This document shows, in pieces, positions 1 to 11,321 of a stretch of 64,000 bases of DNA. Source of the stretch: Panicum virgatum (Eukaryota; Streptophyta; Magnoliopsida; Poales; Poaceae); assembly GCF_016808335.1 (NCBI RefSeq), contig NC_053150.1, forward strand, positions 26,680,979-26,744,978, in the 5' to 3' direction. Every line of letters begins with the position of its first letter. Position 1 is the stretch's first letter. The position numbers were made by a program, and so were the translations under genes. The notes under the pieces are model-generated. The model made no database searches. It had not been told where the DNA came from and worked only from the letters and a program-made list of their open reading frames with translations.

Positions 1-175
1 GCACCCTCCTGATCGGGTATAGGTCAGGTGGCACGCCCGGTTTTCCACAAAACCTCCGGGCGCGTGACGGAATTGCGGGCCGTCGACGAAGGAGCAGTGC
101 CTGCCAGCGCCCCAGCAACCTCTCGGCTCTTCGTATTGCCCGTCGCTGCTCGCCGGTGGGTTTCGACTGACAACA
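1..175 (+). repeat. 3' end of the 5' LTR of the Tat element
   Basis: Positions 1-175 match 12364-12538 with five mismatches, all transitions. The LTR ends in tgacaaca at 175. The rest of this LTR, about 1.04 kb judging by the 3' copy, lies before the window. Confidence 0.95.
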
Positions 176-180
176 CATTC

Positions 181-198
181 TGGCACGCCTGGTGGGAC
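181..198 (+). other. Primer binding site of the Tat element
   Basis: The sequence tggcacgcctggtgggac starts five bases after the LTR end. It begins with TGG, the complement of a tRNA 3' CCA. It is where minus-strand synthesis would start. I did not assign the tRNA species. Confidence 0.75.
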
Positions 199-227
199 AC
201 TTCTCGGCAACAACATCCACTGCAACG

Positions 228-2377
228 ATGACTGGAGCTCAAGATCAAGAACCCGCTCCCAAGCCCGTCACGTATGAGGAGCTCTCTCCTGAACACAAGA
301 AGAAGTATGATGAGATCAAAGCTCTGCTGGAAGCCGATCTCATCGGCTCTTTTGAGAGGACCCGCAACCATGGCATCAGGTGGAAGGGGTTCTTGCCTGA
401 AGGCGCTCTCGACAATGTGGACCTGTCTATACCATCAGAGGAGCGCACCAAGGCCCTGCGTCAGGAGATGAACTACATGGTGGCCCATTCGCTTCATCGG
501 CATTCTCAGAGCCTGATGAACGAGCTTGAGCACATGGCGCATCACTTCATCTAGGAGATAATCAAGAACCAGTACTCTCCATCGGGGCCAATCCTGGGGA
601 GTCACACAGAGGAAGCTGCACCACATTCTAGGCCGCAACTGCCATTCTCATTTGCAGCTCCCAGACCACAGAGCTCGCCAATCTACGTCGTCCACAAGAT
701 CTGCGGTGATCCTGGAGAAGGCCAGTTCCTCACCGAGCCACCTAAGGAGATTCCGCACGGCTACACATGCGCCTACATCCCTGACAGCGTCAGTCTAGCA
801 CGCTCGGTGCAGATGGTGAACCCAGGAACTTCTGGAACAGACGCAGAAAAACAAGCGTGGCTGGCAAAGTACGCTACTGGGCCGAGTGCTGAGCCATCGG
901 CCCCAGGAGTTCTTAGTGTGGAGCAGGTCAGTGCAATACTCAGAGACCAGTTCGGCATCCTGCCCAAGAGGAAAGCGATCGGCTATTCCAAGCCATATCC
1001 AAGAGACTATGACTTGATCCCACTGCCACCCAAGTATCGGCTTCCTGAGTTCACCAAGTTCAACGGGTCAGAAGGAGCCAGCTCCATCGAGCATGTGAGC
1101 CGATACTTAACGCAGCTTGGGATGATCTCAGTGTCGGATCCATTGAAGGTCTGGTTCTTCAGTCAATCCCTTACAGGCCCAGCTTTTGGATGGTATGCGT
1201 CACTAGCTCCGGATTCAATTCGAACTTGGAGGCAGCTTGAAGATCAATTCCATACCCAGTACCACTCGGAAGCTGCTAAAGCTGGAATTGCCGATCTCGC
1301 CCAAGTCAGGCAGAAGCGAGGAGAGACTGTGTCAGAATACATACAGCGCTTCAGGGAGGTCAAGAACCGATGCTACTCGTCGCGCATCACAGAGAAGGAG
1401 GCAGTCGATCTGGCTGTCCTGGGACTCGCTAAGCCAATCAAGGATGCGGCTTTTCAGTTGGAGTTCACGTCTCTAGCGCACCTGGTGCAAAAGCTTACAG
1501 CATACGAGCATTACCATCCTGAGCTGTACCAGGACAAGTTCAAGCGCCATGTAAACATGGCACAAGCTGAAGAATCTGATGACTCTGGCGAGGAGCAAGA
1601 AGTAGCCGTGGCAGAGTGGACCCGGGGGGCAAACCCTGTCCCGTGTAAGTGGGTCAGACAGCAGGGACTTGTGAAGGGCTTCGACTTCGACGTGACCAAG
1701 GCGGAGCAGATATTTGATCTGCTTCTCAAAAAAAACAGCTGAAGCTTCCAGAGAATCACAAGTTGCCAACGGCCCAAGAGCTGCAGGGAAGACTGTACTG
1801 CAAATGGCACCACTCGTTCACTCATTCCACGGGTGAGTGCAAGGAGCTACGTCATCAGATACAATTGGCCATCGAGCAAGGCCGATTAATCCTGGCTCAA
1901 CACACGATGAAGGTTGACACCAAGCCCTTCCCGCAAGCTAACGTGGTGGAGCTGTCAGCTTTCGAATCCGAGGGCCAGGACTTGGCATTCTAGATCAACA
2001 TGGTGAGACCCTTGCGCCGCCATGACAAGCAGAGGAGAGAGGCCGCTTCTGGCAAGCGGCCGCAGAATGAACACAAGTTGGAACAGCAGCATGTGACTGA
2101 AGAGCAAGTGCGTCACATCCGCAATCAGCTTCCAGCTTCTAATCGGCTTCTGGAAAAATATCAGTACCAATACCAGCTATGCCGCCGATATGAATCGGAA
2201 GAAGACGAGTACGAGCACCGCTCAGGAAGGACATTGGGGAGGCGCCAGGCTATACGCGACCACTGGCATTGCCCGTTCTTCAGGTACTGTTGGAATTCCG
2301 GCATGAGCCGATTACCTACTATAGACGATTGCTTGGAGTGCAGGCCTCGAGGACACCAGCAGGAAAAGACATCTTAG
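228..2377 (+). pseudogene. gag: gag of the Tat element, broken
   Basis: The frame opens at 228 in a start context just after the primer binding site. The central capsid-like part (about 1040-1500) has the retrotransposon gag signature, including WFFSQSLTGPAFGWYASL and RGETVSEYIQRFREVKNRC. The C-terminal part is basic and has Cys/His spacing near 2265-2345 (HCPFFRYC, then CLEC), a likely nucleic-acid-binding finger. Breaks seen: an in-frame TAG at 552-554; a one-base deficit in the A run at 1728-1735 that shifts the frame; a TAG at 1991-1993; and further frame confusion near 2377. Capsid protein would pack element RNA in cytoplasmic particles. Not functional as written. Confidence 0.85.
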
Positions 2378-2691
2378 ATCCGGCGCTTGGGGCCCGAAAC
2401 GCGTCAGGATGACCACGTGAGGCGCCCATCCAGGGGTAACTCCGAGCCAGAGGAAGAAGACAGGTACCATCGCCCACGGTGGTGTCCTGATGGGCTTAAT
2501 CGGTCGCAGAAGCGCAGAGTACAATGCTTGCGCAATCTGGAAGAGGCAGAAGCAAAGTACCTCGACGTGCTGAGGAAGGCGCGTCCGGATCTCGCGGAGC
2601 AAGTTAGGCGACCGCAGAGGGAAGAGAGGCGCCCCCAAGGAAGGAGTGGCGCCCCAAGCAGACAAAAGCCGATGAGAAGCCATCGGCTGAT

Positions 2692-3348
2692 GTGAACATG
2701 GTGTTCGTGCTCCCGTCGGAGTTTCGAGCACCCCAACCGGAGGAGTTGGCCATCGCGCAGCTGGATCTCGGCCCACGGCCAATCATTTTCGAGAAGCCCA
2801 AGGAGAAGAGCTACAAACACTTGAAGGGGTTATATCTCAAGGGCTTCATCAATGGCAAGCCTGTGAACAGGATGTTGGTCGACACTGGTGCCGCAGTCAA
2901 CCTGATGCCATATTTTGTGCTGCGCCGATTTGGTCGTTCTTCTGCCGATTTGATCAAGACCAATGTGATGCTTAATGACTTTAATGGACAGCCATCAGAG
3001 GCGATAGGGGTTCTTAATGTGGAACTGACAGTGGGCCGCAAGACTGTACCGACATCATTCTTCATCGTTAACAGCAAGAGTACATACACGGTGCTGCTTG
3101 GAAGGGACTGGATTCATGCCAACTGTTGTATCCCTTCCACAATGCACCAGTACCTTGTCCAATGGGATGGCGATGAAGTAGAAGTGGTCCCTGCAAACGA
3201 TTCCAGCGAGGTCTCGGTCGCGGATATGCATGCTTGGGATGCAGAAGGACAAGAGCCGATCTCAGGGATCGCCCTTGAAGACTGTGATCGGATCGAGGCG
3301 ACAAAAAACGGACAGAGGCTGGTCTTATCCACTGGCCTCACAGAATAA
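2692..3348 (+). CDS. Aspartic protease region of the Tat element
   Basis: A 218-codon open frame with the retropepsin active site LVDTGAAVNLMP near 2875-2910 and the second conserved strand VLLGRDWIH near 3095. Its role would be to cleave the Gag-Pol polyprotein. It is open to its own stop at 3346-3348. After it comes a short spacer with a GGCC hairpin (3389-3409), then the RT frame. The actual start is unclear because protease is normally made as part of a polyprotein and the upstream gag frame is broken. Confidence 0.85.
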   Translation: MNMVFVLPSEFRAPQPEELAIAQLDLGPRPIIFEKPKEKSYKHLKGLYLKGFINGKPVNRMLVDTGAAVNLMPYFVLRRFGRSSADLIKTNVMLNDFNGQPSEAIGVLNVELTVGRKTVPTSFFIVNSKSTYTVLLGRDWIHANCCIPSTMHQYLVQWDGDEVEVVPANDSSEVSVADMHAWDAEGQEPISGIALEDCDRIEATKNGQRLVLSTGLTE

Positions 3349-3388
3349 ACGCATCCTGGCATGCCACAGGATGTAATAAAAATAGAGA

Positions 3389-3553
3389 GGCCGGCCCCGG
3401 CGACCGGCCCCAAAAAATAGGAAAATCCTGTTTGGGTTCGGAATTGTTACATCATGTACACACGATGGCCTGCTCTGGCAGTTGGCCACTCATCGACTAT
3501 TTGATTTCGAATGATAATGGAAGTGTAGAGGCGGCCAGCCCACGCGGTTGGCC
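3389..3553 (+). repeat. Two 21-nt GGCC hairpin motifs between protease and RT
   Basis: At 3389-3409 and 3533-3553 are 21-base units built as 7-base arm, 7-base loop, 7-base arm (ggccagc, 7 nt, gttggcc in the second). The same design recurs four times after integrase (6911-7059). The second unit lies inside the RT reading frame. Confidence 0.6.
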
Positions 3554-5057
3554 AAATAATTTTTCTTGTCATCTCCCTGTGTTTGCCGCTGATCTTGTGG
3601 ATGATGATGACTCGCTTGCATTCGTAGCTGATTTTTCGGATGACGGCAAACTCGGATACAGGTTCACATCAGCTGATGATTTGGAAGAGATTGACATCGG
3701 TCCTGGGGATAAGCCACGGCCGACATTTATCAGCAGGAAGTTGGATCCGGCTTTGCGAGAGGAGATGATCGCACTGCTAAAAGAATACCGGGATTGCTTT
3801 GCATGGGACTACACCGAGATACCCGGACTGGATAGAAGCATAGTTGAGCATCGGCTCCCGCTCAAGAAAGGGTTTCGGCCGTTTCAGCAACGAGCACGTC
3901 AGATGAAGGCCGAATTCTTAGAAGAAGTTAAGAAAGAGGTGGAGAAGATGCTGGATGCTGGGTTCATCAGGCCGTGCCGGTATGCAAAATGGATCTCCAG
4001 TGTGGTGCCGGTACAAAAGAAAGATGGCCGATGGCGTGTCTGCGTCGATTTTAGAGATCTCAACAGAGCAACTCCGAAGGATGAATACCCAATGCCTGTT
4101 GCGGAGACATTGATCAACGCCGCTGCTGGCCACAAAATGATGAGTTTCATGAACGGAAATGCCGGTTACAACCAGATCTTCATGGCCCCGGAAGATGTGA
4201 ACAAGACCGCGTTCAGGGTGCCAGGCGCAGTTGGCTTGTTCGAGTACTTGGTTATGACTTTTGGACTGAAAAATGCCGGTGCAACGTACCAACGTGCTAT
4301 GAATTACATTTTTCATGATCTCATCGGCAAGCTGGTAGAGATTTATATTGATGATGTCGTGGTCAAGTCCAAATCAGCTGCGGGGCATCTAGAAGATCTG
4401 CGCCAAGTTTTAGAACGGACTCGAAGGTTTGGACTCAAAATGAACCCGAAGAAGTGTGCCTTCGGTGTATCGGCCGGTCAATTTCTGGGATTCCTGGTGC
4501 ATGAACGGGGAATCGAGATCGGCCTAAAGAGTCAAGAAGCTGTGAAGACAATGAAACCACCTACTACGAAGAAAGAGTTGCAGAAACTCATCGGTAAAAT
4601 TAACTTTGTCAGGTGATTCATTTCTAATCTGTCTGGGCGCATTGAGCCGTTTATGGATTTAGTGAAGATCAAATCCGATGATGAGTTTCGCTGGGGGGCA
4701 GAACAGCAGCAAGCTTTCGATGAAATCAAAGAGTATTTGTCAAAGCCTCTAGTGTTGGTTCCTCCTCAGCATGATAGGCCGTTTTATGTGTACCTATCCG
4801 TGGGTGACACTTCCATTGCTTCGGTGCTAGTCCAGAAGCATGATGGCCAAGAGCGGGTGGTTTTCTACCTCAGCAGACGCATGTTAGACGCCGAGACCAG
4901 GTATCCTGAAATCGAGAAGCTTTGTCTTTGCTTATACTTCACATGTACGAAGCTTCGCCATATTTTGCTCTCGGCGGAAACAATTGTCATATGCAAATCG
5001 GATGTCATAAAACATATGATGTCGGCCCCTGTCCTTAAAGGCCGACTCGAAAAATGA
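3432..5057 (+). pseudogene. pol: Reverse transcriptase and first RNase H of the Tat element, two nonsense codons
   Basis: The RT has WRVCVDFRDLNRATPKDEYP (about 4030-4090) and the catalytic EIYIDDVVVK (4338-4367), so the YIDD box is intact. The frame is cut by TGA at 4614-4616, in a conserved stretch that reads on in frame as FISNLSG. The connected Ty3-type RNase H follows (4620-5057), with DRPFYVYLSVGDTSIASVLVQ and a second stop, TGA at 5055-5057. The stops fit CGA to TGA and TGG to TGA changes, inferred from the usual family sequence. These enzymes would copy the element RNA into DNA; this copy cannot make a full-length protein. Confidence 0.88.
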
Positions 5058-6872
5058 ATGTTTGCATTGTCAGAATTCGATATCCGGTACCAGCCTGCAA
5101 AAGCAGTCAAAGGACAAGCACTAGCGGATCTTGTTGCGGACAGGACCAGCACTGATATTGCTACATTATTTATTCGTGCTTGGGCTATGTTCTTTGACGG
5201 ATCGGCTTGTGATGACGGGTGCGGTGTGGGAATTCTGTTGGTGTCGCCTCGTGGGGCGACTTACTCCTTCTCCATCAGAATGACTGTCCCGTGCACCAAT
5301 AATTTGGTGGAATATGAAGCCGTTCGCAAAGGGATGGAATTGCTTCTCGAAGCCGGTGCAGAAGCAGTGGAAATTTTTGGAGATTCGAAGCTGGTGATTT
5401 CTCAGCTCACGGAGGAATATAGGTGTGAGAGCGAGGCTCTTTTCCCGATATGGATGCAGTGCCGTGAATTGATGTCACGATTCAGGTACATCAATTTCCA
5501 CTGGATACGCAGGACTCTGAACAATGAAGCCAATGATTTGGCACAGATGGCTTCTGGCTACAAGGAGACAGCCGATGGAGTCGACGTGGAGGTTCAGTTT
5601 CTTGAACCTGGAGACTGGAGAGCCGATATCTTCAATTACTTGAAGGATTCGGCTCGGGGGGCACCCAGAAGGATAAGACTCAAGGCCATGAAGTACGTTC
5701 TAATGGGGGATGACATGTTCTACAGGACCTTGGAAGGACTACTGCTCAAATGTCTGGGACCTTCAGAGTCAAATCGGCTCTTGCATGAGGTTCATGAAGG
5801 AGCATGCGGTACTCACCAATCGGCTCATAAGATGAAATGGCTGATTAGGCGATCGGGTTATTACTGGCCCAGTATGCTGGAAGATTGTTTTAAATATTAC
5901 AAGGGATGTCAAGCGTGTCAGAGGTTTGGCAAAATTCAGATAGTGCCAGCATCAGTGATGAATCCTATCATCAAACCCTGGCCATTCAGAGGTTGGGGCA
6001 TGGACATAATTGGACAGATCAACCCGTCGTCTAGCAAGGGTCACCAATGGGTCTTAGCTGCTACAGATTATTTCACAAATTGGGTAGAGGCAGTACCCAT
6101 GAGGTCAGTAGCGTCAAGAGATGTGATCAGCTTTGTCAAAGAACACATCATTCACAGATTTGGGATCCCTCAGACCATTACGACTGATGGAGGATCGGTC
6201 TTTATATCGGAGGAGTTCAGAAAGTTTGCCGATGACATGGGGATTAAGCTGATCAGATCATCTCCATATTATGCCCAAGCTAATGGACAGGCTGAAGCAT
6301 CCAACCAGAGCCTCATCAAACTCATAAAAAGAAAGATCGATGAATATCCTAGGCGCTGGCATGAGGTGTTGTCAGAAGCTTTGTGGGCATATCATATTTC
6401 GTGTCATGGGTCCACCAAGACGTCGCCGTACCATTTAGTCTACGGCTAGGACGCTGTGCTACCATGGGAGATCACGGCTGGATCAAGGCGCGTTGAGTTT
6501 CAGAATGATCTATCTGCTGAACAGTATGCAGCCTTGATGAATGATAATGTGGAGGACCTGACAGAGCTAAGGCTTTGGTCGCTGGAAAAAATCAAAGAGA
6601 ACAAAGCCAAAGTTGCCCGTGCATACAACAAAAAGGTCAAGCCTAAGGATTTCCAGGTGGGAGATTTGGTTTGGGAGGCAGTATTGCCGTTGGGAACTAA
6701 AGACAAAAAGTTCGGTAAATGGTCTCCAACGTGGCATGGGCCGTACAAGGTTGATCAGGTTTTGCCTGGGAATGCATACATGCTCGAGGAATTGGACGGC
6801 GTCAAGTTTCCTATTGCTGTCAATGGACAGCATCTGAAGAAGTATTTCCCGAGCATGTGGAAAGGCGAGTGA
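5058..6872 (+). pseudogene. pol: Second (archaeal-type) RNase H and integrase of the Tat element
   Basis: The frame 5058-6449 starts with the end of the first RNase H. The additional RNase H follows (about 5185-5560), with catalytic acids in FFDGSACDDG, NLVEYEAVRKG, IFGDSK and NEANDLAQMA. The integrase has the HHCC zinc module (HEVHEGACGTHQSAH, then CQACQRFG) and the D,D,E core (GWGMDIIG near 5995, TTDGGS near 6180, GQAEASN near 6290). TAG at 6447-6449 interrupts it; the C-terminal part continues in frame at 6456-6872 with the GDLVWEAVLPL and GPYKV region. No chromodomain is visible. The dual RNase H is the main reason for the Tat assignment. Confidence 0.9.
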
Positions 6873-6910
6873 CGGAAAGCCGATGAGATCCATCTGGCTG
6901 CAGTGTAATA

Positions 6911-7065
6911 GGCCAACACGTTGAGTTGGCCGCAAAAAAAATGATGATGACAGGCCAACACGTTGAGTTGGCCGGTAAAAAAAATGATGATGACAGGCCA
7001 ACACGTTGAGTTGGCCAGTAAAAAAAATGATGATGATAGGCCAACACGTTGAGTTGGCCGGTAAA
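6911..7065 (+). repeat. Tandem array of four 43-bp units with internal hairpins
   Basis: Units start at 6911, 6953, 6996 and 7039 (spacing 42, 43, 43). Each has a 21-base hairpin (ggccaac, 7 nt, gttggcc), then an A-rich spacer with a GATGATGA-type stretch. The last unit is partial. The array lies just after integrase and before the antisense gene. Reading frames through it on the other strand are only products of the repeat. Confidence 0.95.
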
Positions 7066-7158
7066 GAAAGATAGCCGGTGTAACCATCGACTTAAGATGT
7101 TTTTAAACAAGTACAAGTTTCAGGTTAACAGGCAGTACTGATTGTCTCTTGAGCCTAT

Positions 7159-10118
7159 CTACTGATTCAGGAATTCTTCTATGGCGTGGATGGCTTCAGT
7201 ACGGACGGCGTCTGCTCGTGCTACAATCGCTTCGTCATCCTTGTCGTTGCCTGAAACTATTTGCCGACTCAAGGTGCTGATCTCTGCAAACTCTGCTTGT
7301 ATCTGCTCGGATATTTCCTGGGTTTCTTGTTTGGAGTTTGCAATGGAAGTTTCCTCGGCCTGGATGAGTTCCTTGGTGGTGCGGACCTTTTCTTCGAGTT
7401 CCGACAGTTCTTTCTTCAGGAGGTCGAGTCGATTCATGTTGGCAGACACGTCAGCTTTGATATCTAGAGTTGCTTTCTTCTGGTTAAGGGACTTGCACTT
7501 TTGGGTAATGTCAGCTTTCAGAGAAGCTTGGGAGCGACGTGCTTCCATCCTTTGTTGTGCTTTACTCACTTCTATCCGAAAGAATGAAAGGTTGCTGGCT
7601 GACCAGAGCTTGATTTGCAATGGCTCCGGGAGTTGGGATTCTATTTGCTCGAAGATGTTCTTTGTCTTGCTGGAATCATTAACTAGAGCAGTGATCGGAG
7701 CAGATAGAAGATCTTTGATAAGTTGAAGCTGATGTGCCAAGTTAGCCGATTGTTGCAGAGAAGATGTCTCTGCTCCAGGGGTAGTCAGGCCCATTGATGC
7801 AGGGTCAAAGGAAAGCAAACCTGAAATATCAAAACTCTATGGGCACATCTGGAGTTAGTGCAAGATGTATTTATGGAGTTATCGGCTGGTTCAGAATTGG
7901 TTTTTGTAATGTTACCTGTTCTGAAGAAGAAGTGTTGGACGGTTCAGGGGCAATCGTCCTATCAAAGCTGGTGTTGACGTCAAGAGCATCTACTGCATCG
8001 GCTTGTTCCTCGCTTGCATTCATCAGTGCATCAGGAGTTGCAGCCATCTCGTGTTGTTCCGGGCTTTCTGCATTGGAGATGTTTTTGGCTGCATCCTGAA
8101 CATAGAACTACAGTCAACAAGAGTACATATGTATGAGATAAAGAAGAAATTTCAGAGAAATAAGTTACCTGGTTGGTATTAGACTCTGATGGACTCGAAG
8201 AAGCAGGTGCTAGTTTCTTGATCACTCGCCTCGTGATCACCTTTCTTTCCTTGGTCAGGACTCGGGGGGCAACCACTGCAGAGGCTTGTCTTCGTTTGAA
8301 AGCCGACTGAAGTAAGTCTGGCTGAACAGTCATTATCACTTTCTTCATTGGTGGTGATCCTTTGCAGAAGAGTACATCAGGAGCAGTTGGAAGAAAGTGA
8401 AATGGCTCCCCAGTACTGGTCATGGGTTCTGGACCATCTTGTTGCTGCTGATAGGATGAGCAGGTTAAGCCAAGACAAAGGAATAGAGGATTTAAAAGGA
8501 TAAATGCATAGAATCAGTACCTCTTCCTCGGGGATTACGTATTCAGGATCAATTTGCTGGAGTCGAGGACCTAGAGCTTTTCTGAAGACATGAGTTTTCC
8601 ACGTCTTCCACCAGGTATCAAAGCCGATTGATGAAGAAGTGAAAGACAAATCGGCTGGTATTGGAATGTGGAGATTGTCAAACATGCTGTAGCATCTCGA
8701 GCTAGTAAGACCATCAGACAGATCGGCTCTGCTCTCCACCAAGTGGTGAATATGGAAGTGGGGAGGGACCTGTCCTAGGCCGAGTTGCCGAGCTGCTATG
8801 ACTGGCTAGTAAGATTCATAGCCTGGTTTGATAATTCTATTAGAAGTGCTGATGCCGACAGGAAGGAAGCTAGGTCGAATCATCAAAGAATACAGATGCC
8901 AAGTGCTGTCGTCATCGGTAAAGCTATCTAGTCTGAAGGCAGTTGGGTTCTCAAAGGATTCAGATTCAGTAAACGGGAAGTAGAGAGGATTGTCCAGTCC
9001 TTTGTAGAAGACTCTAAACCAGTTTGCTGCATCTGTTGAATTCAGTTTACTGCCAGGGAGACTGAACAAAGCTTGGCCGTAACTAGTACATCTGATTGGC
9101 TTGCCACTCTCATCGGGGAAAGAGTTTTTGGTCAGGCCTTGGAAGTTGGGAATATGATGTTGGAAGTACAGTTGTGCCCACAACTGAATGAACCACCAAG
9201 GGCCTCCAGTTCTCAATTTCTTTTTATTAAGCAAGTTAGATGTCATCAAATGGAAATATCTGTAAATTTCTCCAAGGAAGAGTTTGCCTAGGCCGGTGTG
9301 ATTACCATGGGCCAGGTGGTAGGCCAAAGGGAGATAGTTCTTAGTTGGAGCTATGGAAGGGCCACAGAAGATGAAGTGCTCTAGCCAAAGATTTAAGAAG
9401 GCTGTGTGTTCTTTCTCAGTCACTGGACCTTTTTTTCATGTGCTGACTCATGTAAGTACCCCAGTTTGTGCAGTTGACTTTGGAAGAAAGTTTAAAGGGG
9501 ACTTCTGCCATTTTGTGAGCAGCAGGATTAGGAGAGCTAATGTCTAGTCCAGTGATCATAGTGACGTCTAGCAGAGTAGGGGTCATGGGTCCATGACCAA
9601 AAAGGAAACAATTCAGAGCATCAGACCAGAAATAGCTGATGGTTTTCAGAAGATTTTCATCTTTATCAAGGGGTGACAGTGATAAACTAAGTGCATCGGC
9701 TATGTTTAAATCTTGCCACAAGGGCATGTGAGCTTTTGCTACTCTGTTGTACCATGTAATCCAGCTCTCAGGAGGATTAGGCCAGGCTCTTAAGCAGTCG
9801 GCCCAGAGGTTCAAATCAATGTTTTGGCTCACAAAAGGGATCCTATTTGCTTCACAAGAGATCAAATCTATGGGGTTTTCATGGGTTTGTGGGCCAAGAC
9901 AGAAAGATTTTGGATCGGAGGGATGCGGCAGAAGGATGTTTGACACCTGAAGTTCAGAGATTCAGAAGCATACGTATGGTGTCATGTTTCAGAATTTTAG
10001 TTTCAGAAGCTAAATAAGCTGAAGAAAACTAAAGGATTAGGCCGAATATTACTTTCAGGCCGTGGATTGTCGCATCATCGATTGCAGAGCTTGTCGTTTG
10101 AGCTGCAGAATCTGCCAT
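7159..10118 (-). pseudogene. Antisense spliced gene in the Tat element: plant mobile domain plus coiled coil
   Basis: Five exons can be read on the minus strand: 10118-10053, 9946-8521, 8447-8169, 8095-7916 and 7820-7159, all with GT-AG introns. The first exon is MADSAAQTTSSAIDDATIHG and on to the splice. Exon 2 matches the plant mobile domain (aminotransferase-like, PF10536-type) in style: LNLWADCLRAWPNPPESW, FLNLWLEHFIFCGPS, LAYHLAHGNHTGLGKLF. Exon 3 is basic, exon 4 acidic, and exon 5 is a long heptad-like coiled coil (KKELSELEEKVRTTKELIQ). Breaks: an extra base in an A run near 9435, and an in-frame TAG near 8803-8805. Tat elements of grasses are known to carry antisense extra ORFs; the function is unknown. 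The host members of this domain family act in genome silencing, but no role here can be shown. Confidence 0.72.
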
Positions 10119-10499
10119 GGTCAGATCTGTTGACTTAGGGTTTGATTGCTGGAGATTCTGATTCGAATTCCGGCTGCTTGGAGAGTTATTGCTCGGATTT
10201 GTAGAGCGTGGTTTTCGAATTTTGCTCGGATTCAAGAGTTCGGTTCAGGCTGAAAGTATTACTCTATTCTTCTGCGGGTTGCTTCTAGTTTGAATTCCGT
10301 CGGCTCTTGGATATTTATAGAAGCCTGATGCGTTGCCATCGGCTTTTTTGGAAGGTAATCGAACACACAAAATTAAAAGGAACTCGATTTCATTAAAGGA
10401 AAGTTCATTACAAGGAAAGCCGATTTTACAAAGGAATCAATCCTTCGGCTTTGAGGTCCTATTCCTACGATGCTACCTACTACTACTGCTCGTAGGTAC

Positions 10500-11066
10500 C
10501 TAGTACCTACGACGCTTGGGGCTTCGGGCTGGCACTTCCCCGCTGCCGTCGACGTCGCTGCCATCGTCGTCGCTGTCGTCGCTGCTGAAGGCGCTGCTGC
10601 CGCCTTCAGACCTGGAGTCACTCCAGCCGTCGTCGTCGCCGCTGATCTCCTCCTCGTTGTCCTCCTCGGAGGACCCGAGGAACCGGAAGGGCTTTCCGCC
10701 CATCGGCTCGTCGTTATCGGAGGGGGAGTCGATCTCCTCTTCCGAGGAAGAGTCGACTCCGTCCGACGAAGGGTCTTCTTCCTCGTCCTTCTCCGACTCC
10801 TCTTGGAATAGAAGCCGGAGGTCTTCTCCTTCAGTCATGGGCTCGTCCTCCTTGGAGGCGACCCCGAAGTCGAACTCCTCTGCATCCCAGTGTAGAGGAG
10901 CCAGCGCCTCGTAGGCTGCTGTTGGGTCCCACTCGAGGGTCGGCTCTCGGCTCTCTGGGATAGAGTCGATGGAGGAGGCCGAGAGGGAAGAAGAAGAAGG
11001 AGGAGATGAGGAGGAAGAAGAGGAATCTCCAAAAGAGTTGGAGCCGGAGGAAGAAGAGATGGCCAT
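10500..11066 (-). CDS. Antisense Ser/Asp/Glu-rich ORF of the Tat element
   Basis: A 188-codon open frame. The N-terminus is almost pure serine and proline; the middle and C-terminus are acidic clusters (EESEKDEEEDPSS, SSEEDNEEEISGDDDG), ending in a basic tail SPKRRRY. It is expected to be disordered. It lies upstream of, and in the same orientation as, the mobile-domain gene and opposite to gag-pol. No enzyme motif is visible. It could be a second antisense accessory protein or the first exon of the same transcription unit; low complexity prevents homology reasoning by eye. Confidence 0.5.
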   Translation of the reverse strand: MAISSSSGSNSFGDSSSSSSSPPSSSSLSASSIDSIPESREPTLEWDPTAAYEALAPLHWDAEEFDFGVASKEDEPMTEGEDLRLLFQEESEKDEEEDPSSDGVDSSSEEEIDSPSDNDEPMGGKPFRFLGSSEEDNEEEISGDDDGWSDSRSEGGSSAFSSDDSDDDGSDVDGSGEVPARSPKRRRY

Positions 11067-11305
11067 GGCTGGTGGAGGATTGGGGTTTCTGTGCTACTGG
11101 CTTTGGGAGGAAGAAGGAGTTTGCTATGGAGAAGAGCCGATTCGAGTGCGATTAAATAGTGAAGAGATGGAAGACGGATCGGCAGTTTCACATTCTACGA
11201 GGAGCCAGTTGCAGAGATGTTGCATCTTCCTTGGTGGTTGCAGTATGTTTAATGAGCATTAACGGGAAGATGAAGCGACGGATTGGTTTTGGAACTATCA
11301 TTGCC

Positions 11306-11321
11306 AAAACCAGGGGGCATG
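11306..11321 (+). other. Polypurine tract of the Tat element
   Basis: A purine-rich stretch with agggggcatg directly abuts the TG start of the 3' LTR at 11322. It would prime plus-strand DNA. Confidence 0.7.

Noticed and set aside
552..6449. In-frame TAG/TGA codons as programmed readthrough in the Tat element
   Set aside because: They occur at many places including inside RT and RNase H, with frameshifts as well, and fit simple decay.
6911..7065. CRISPR-like array
   Set aside because: Units are contiguous without unique spacers, only four copies, inside a plant retrotransposon.
6567..7116. Minus-strand frames repeating GQLNVLA...HHHFF
   Set aside because: They are the translation of the 43-bp tandem hairpin array, not a protein.
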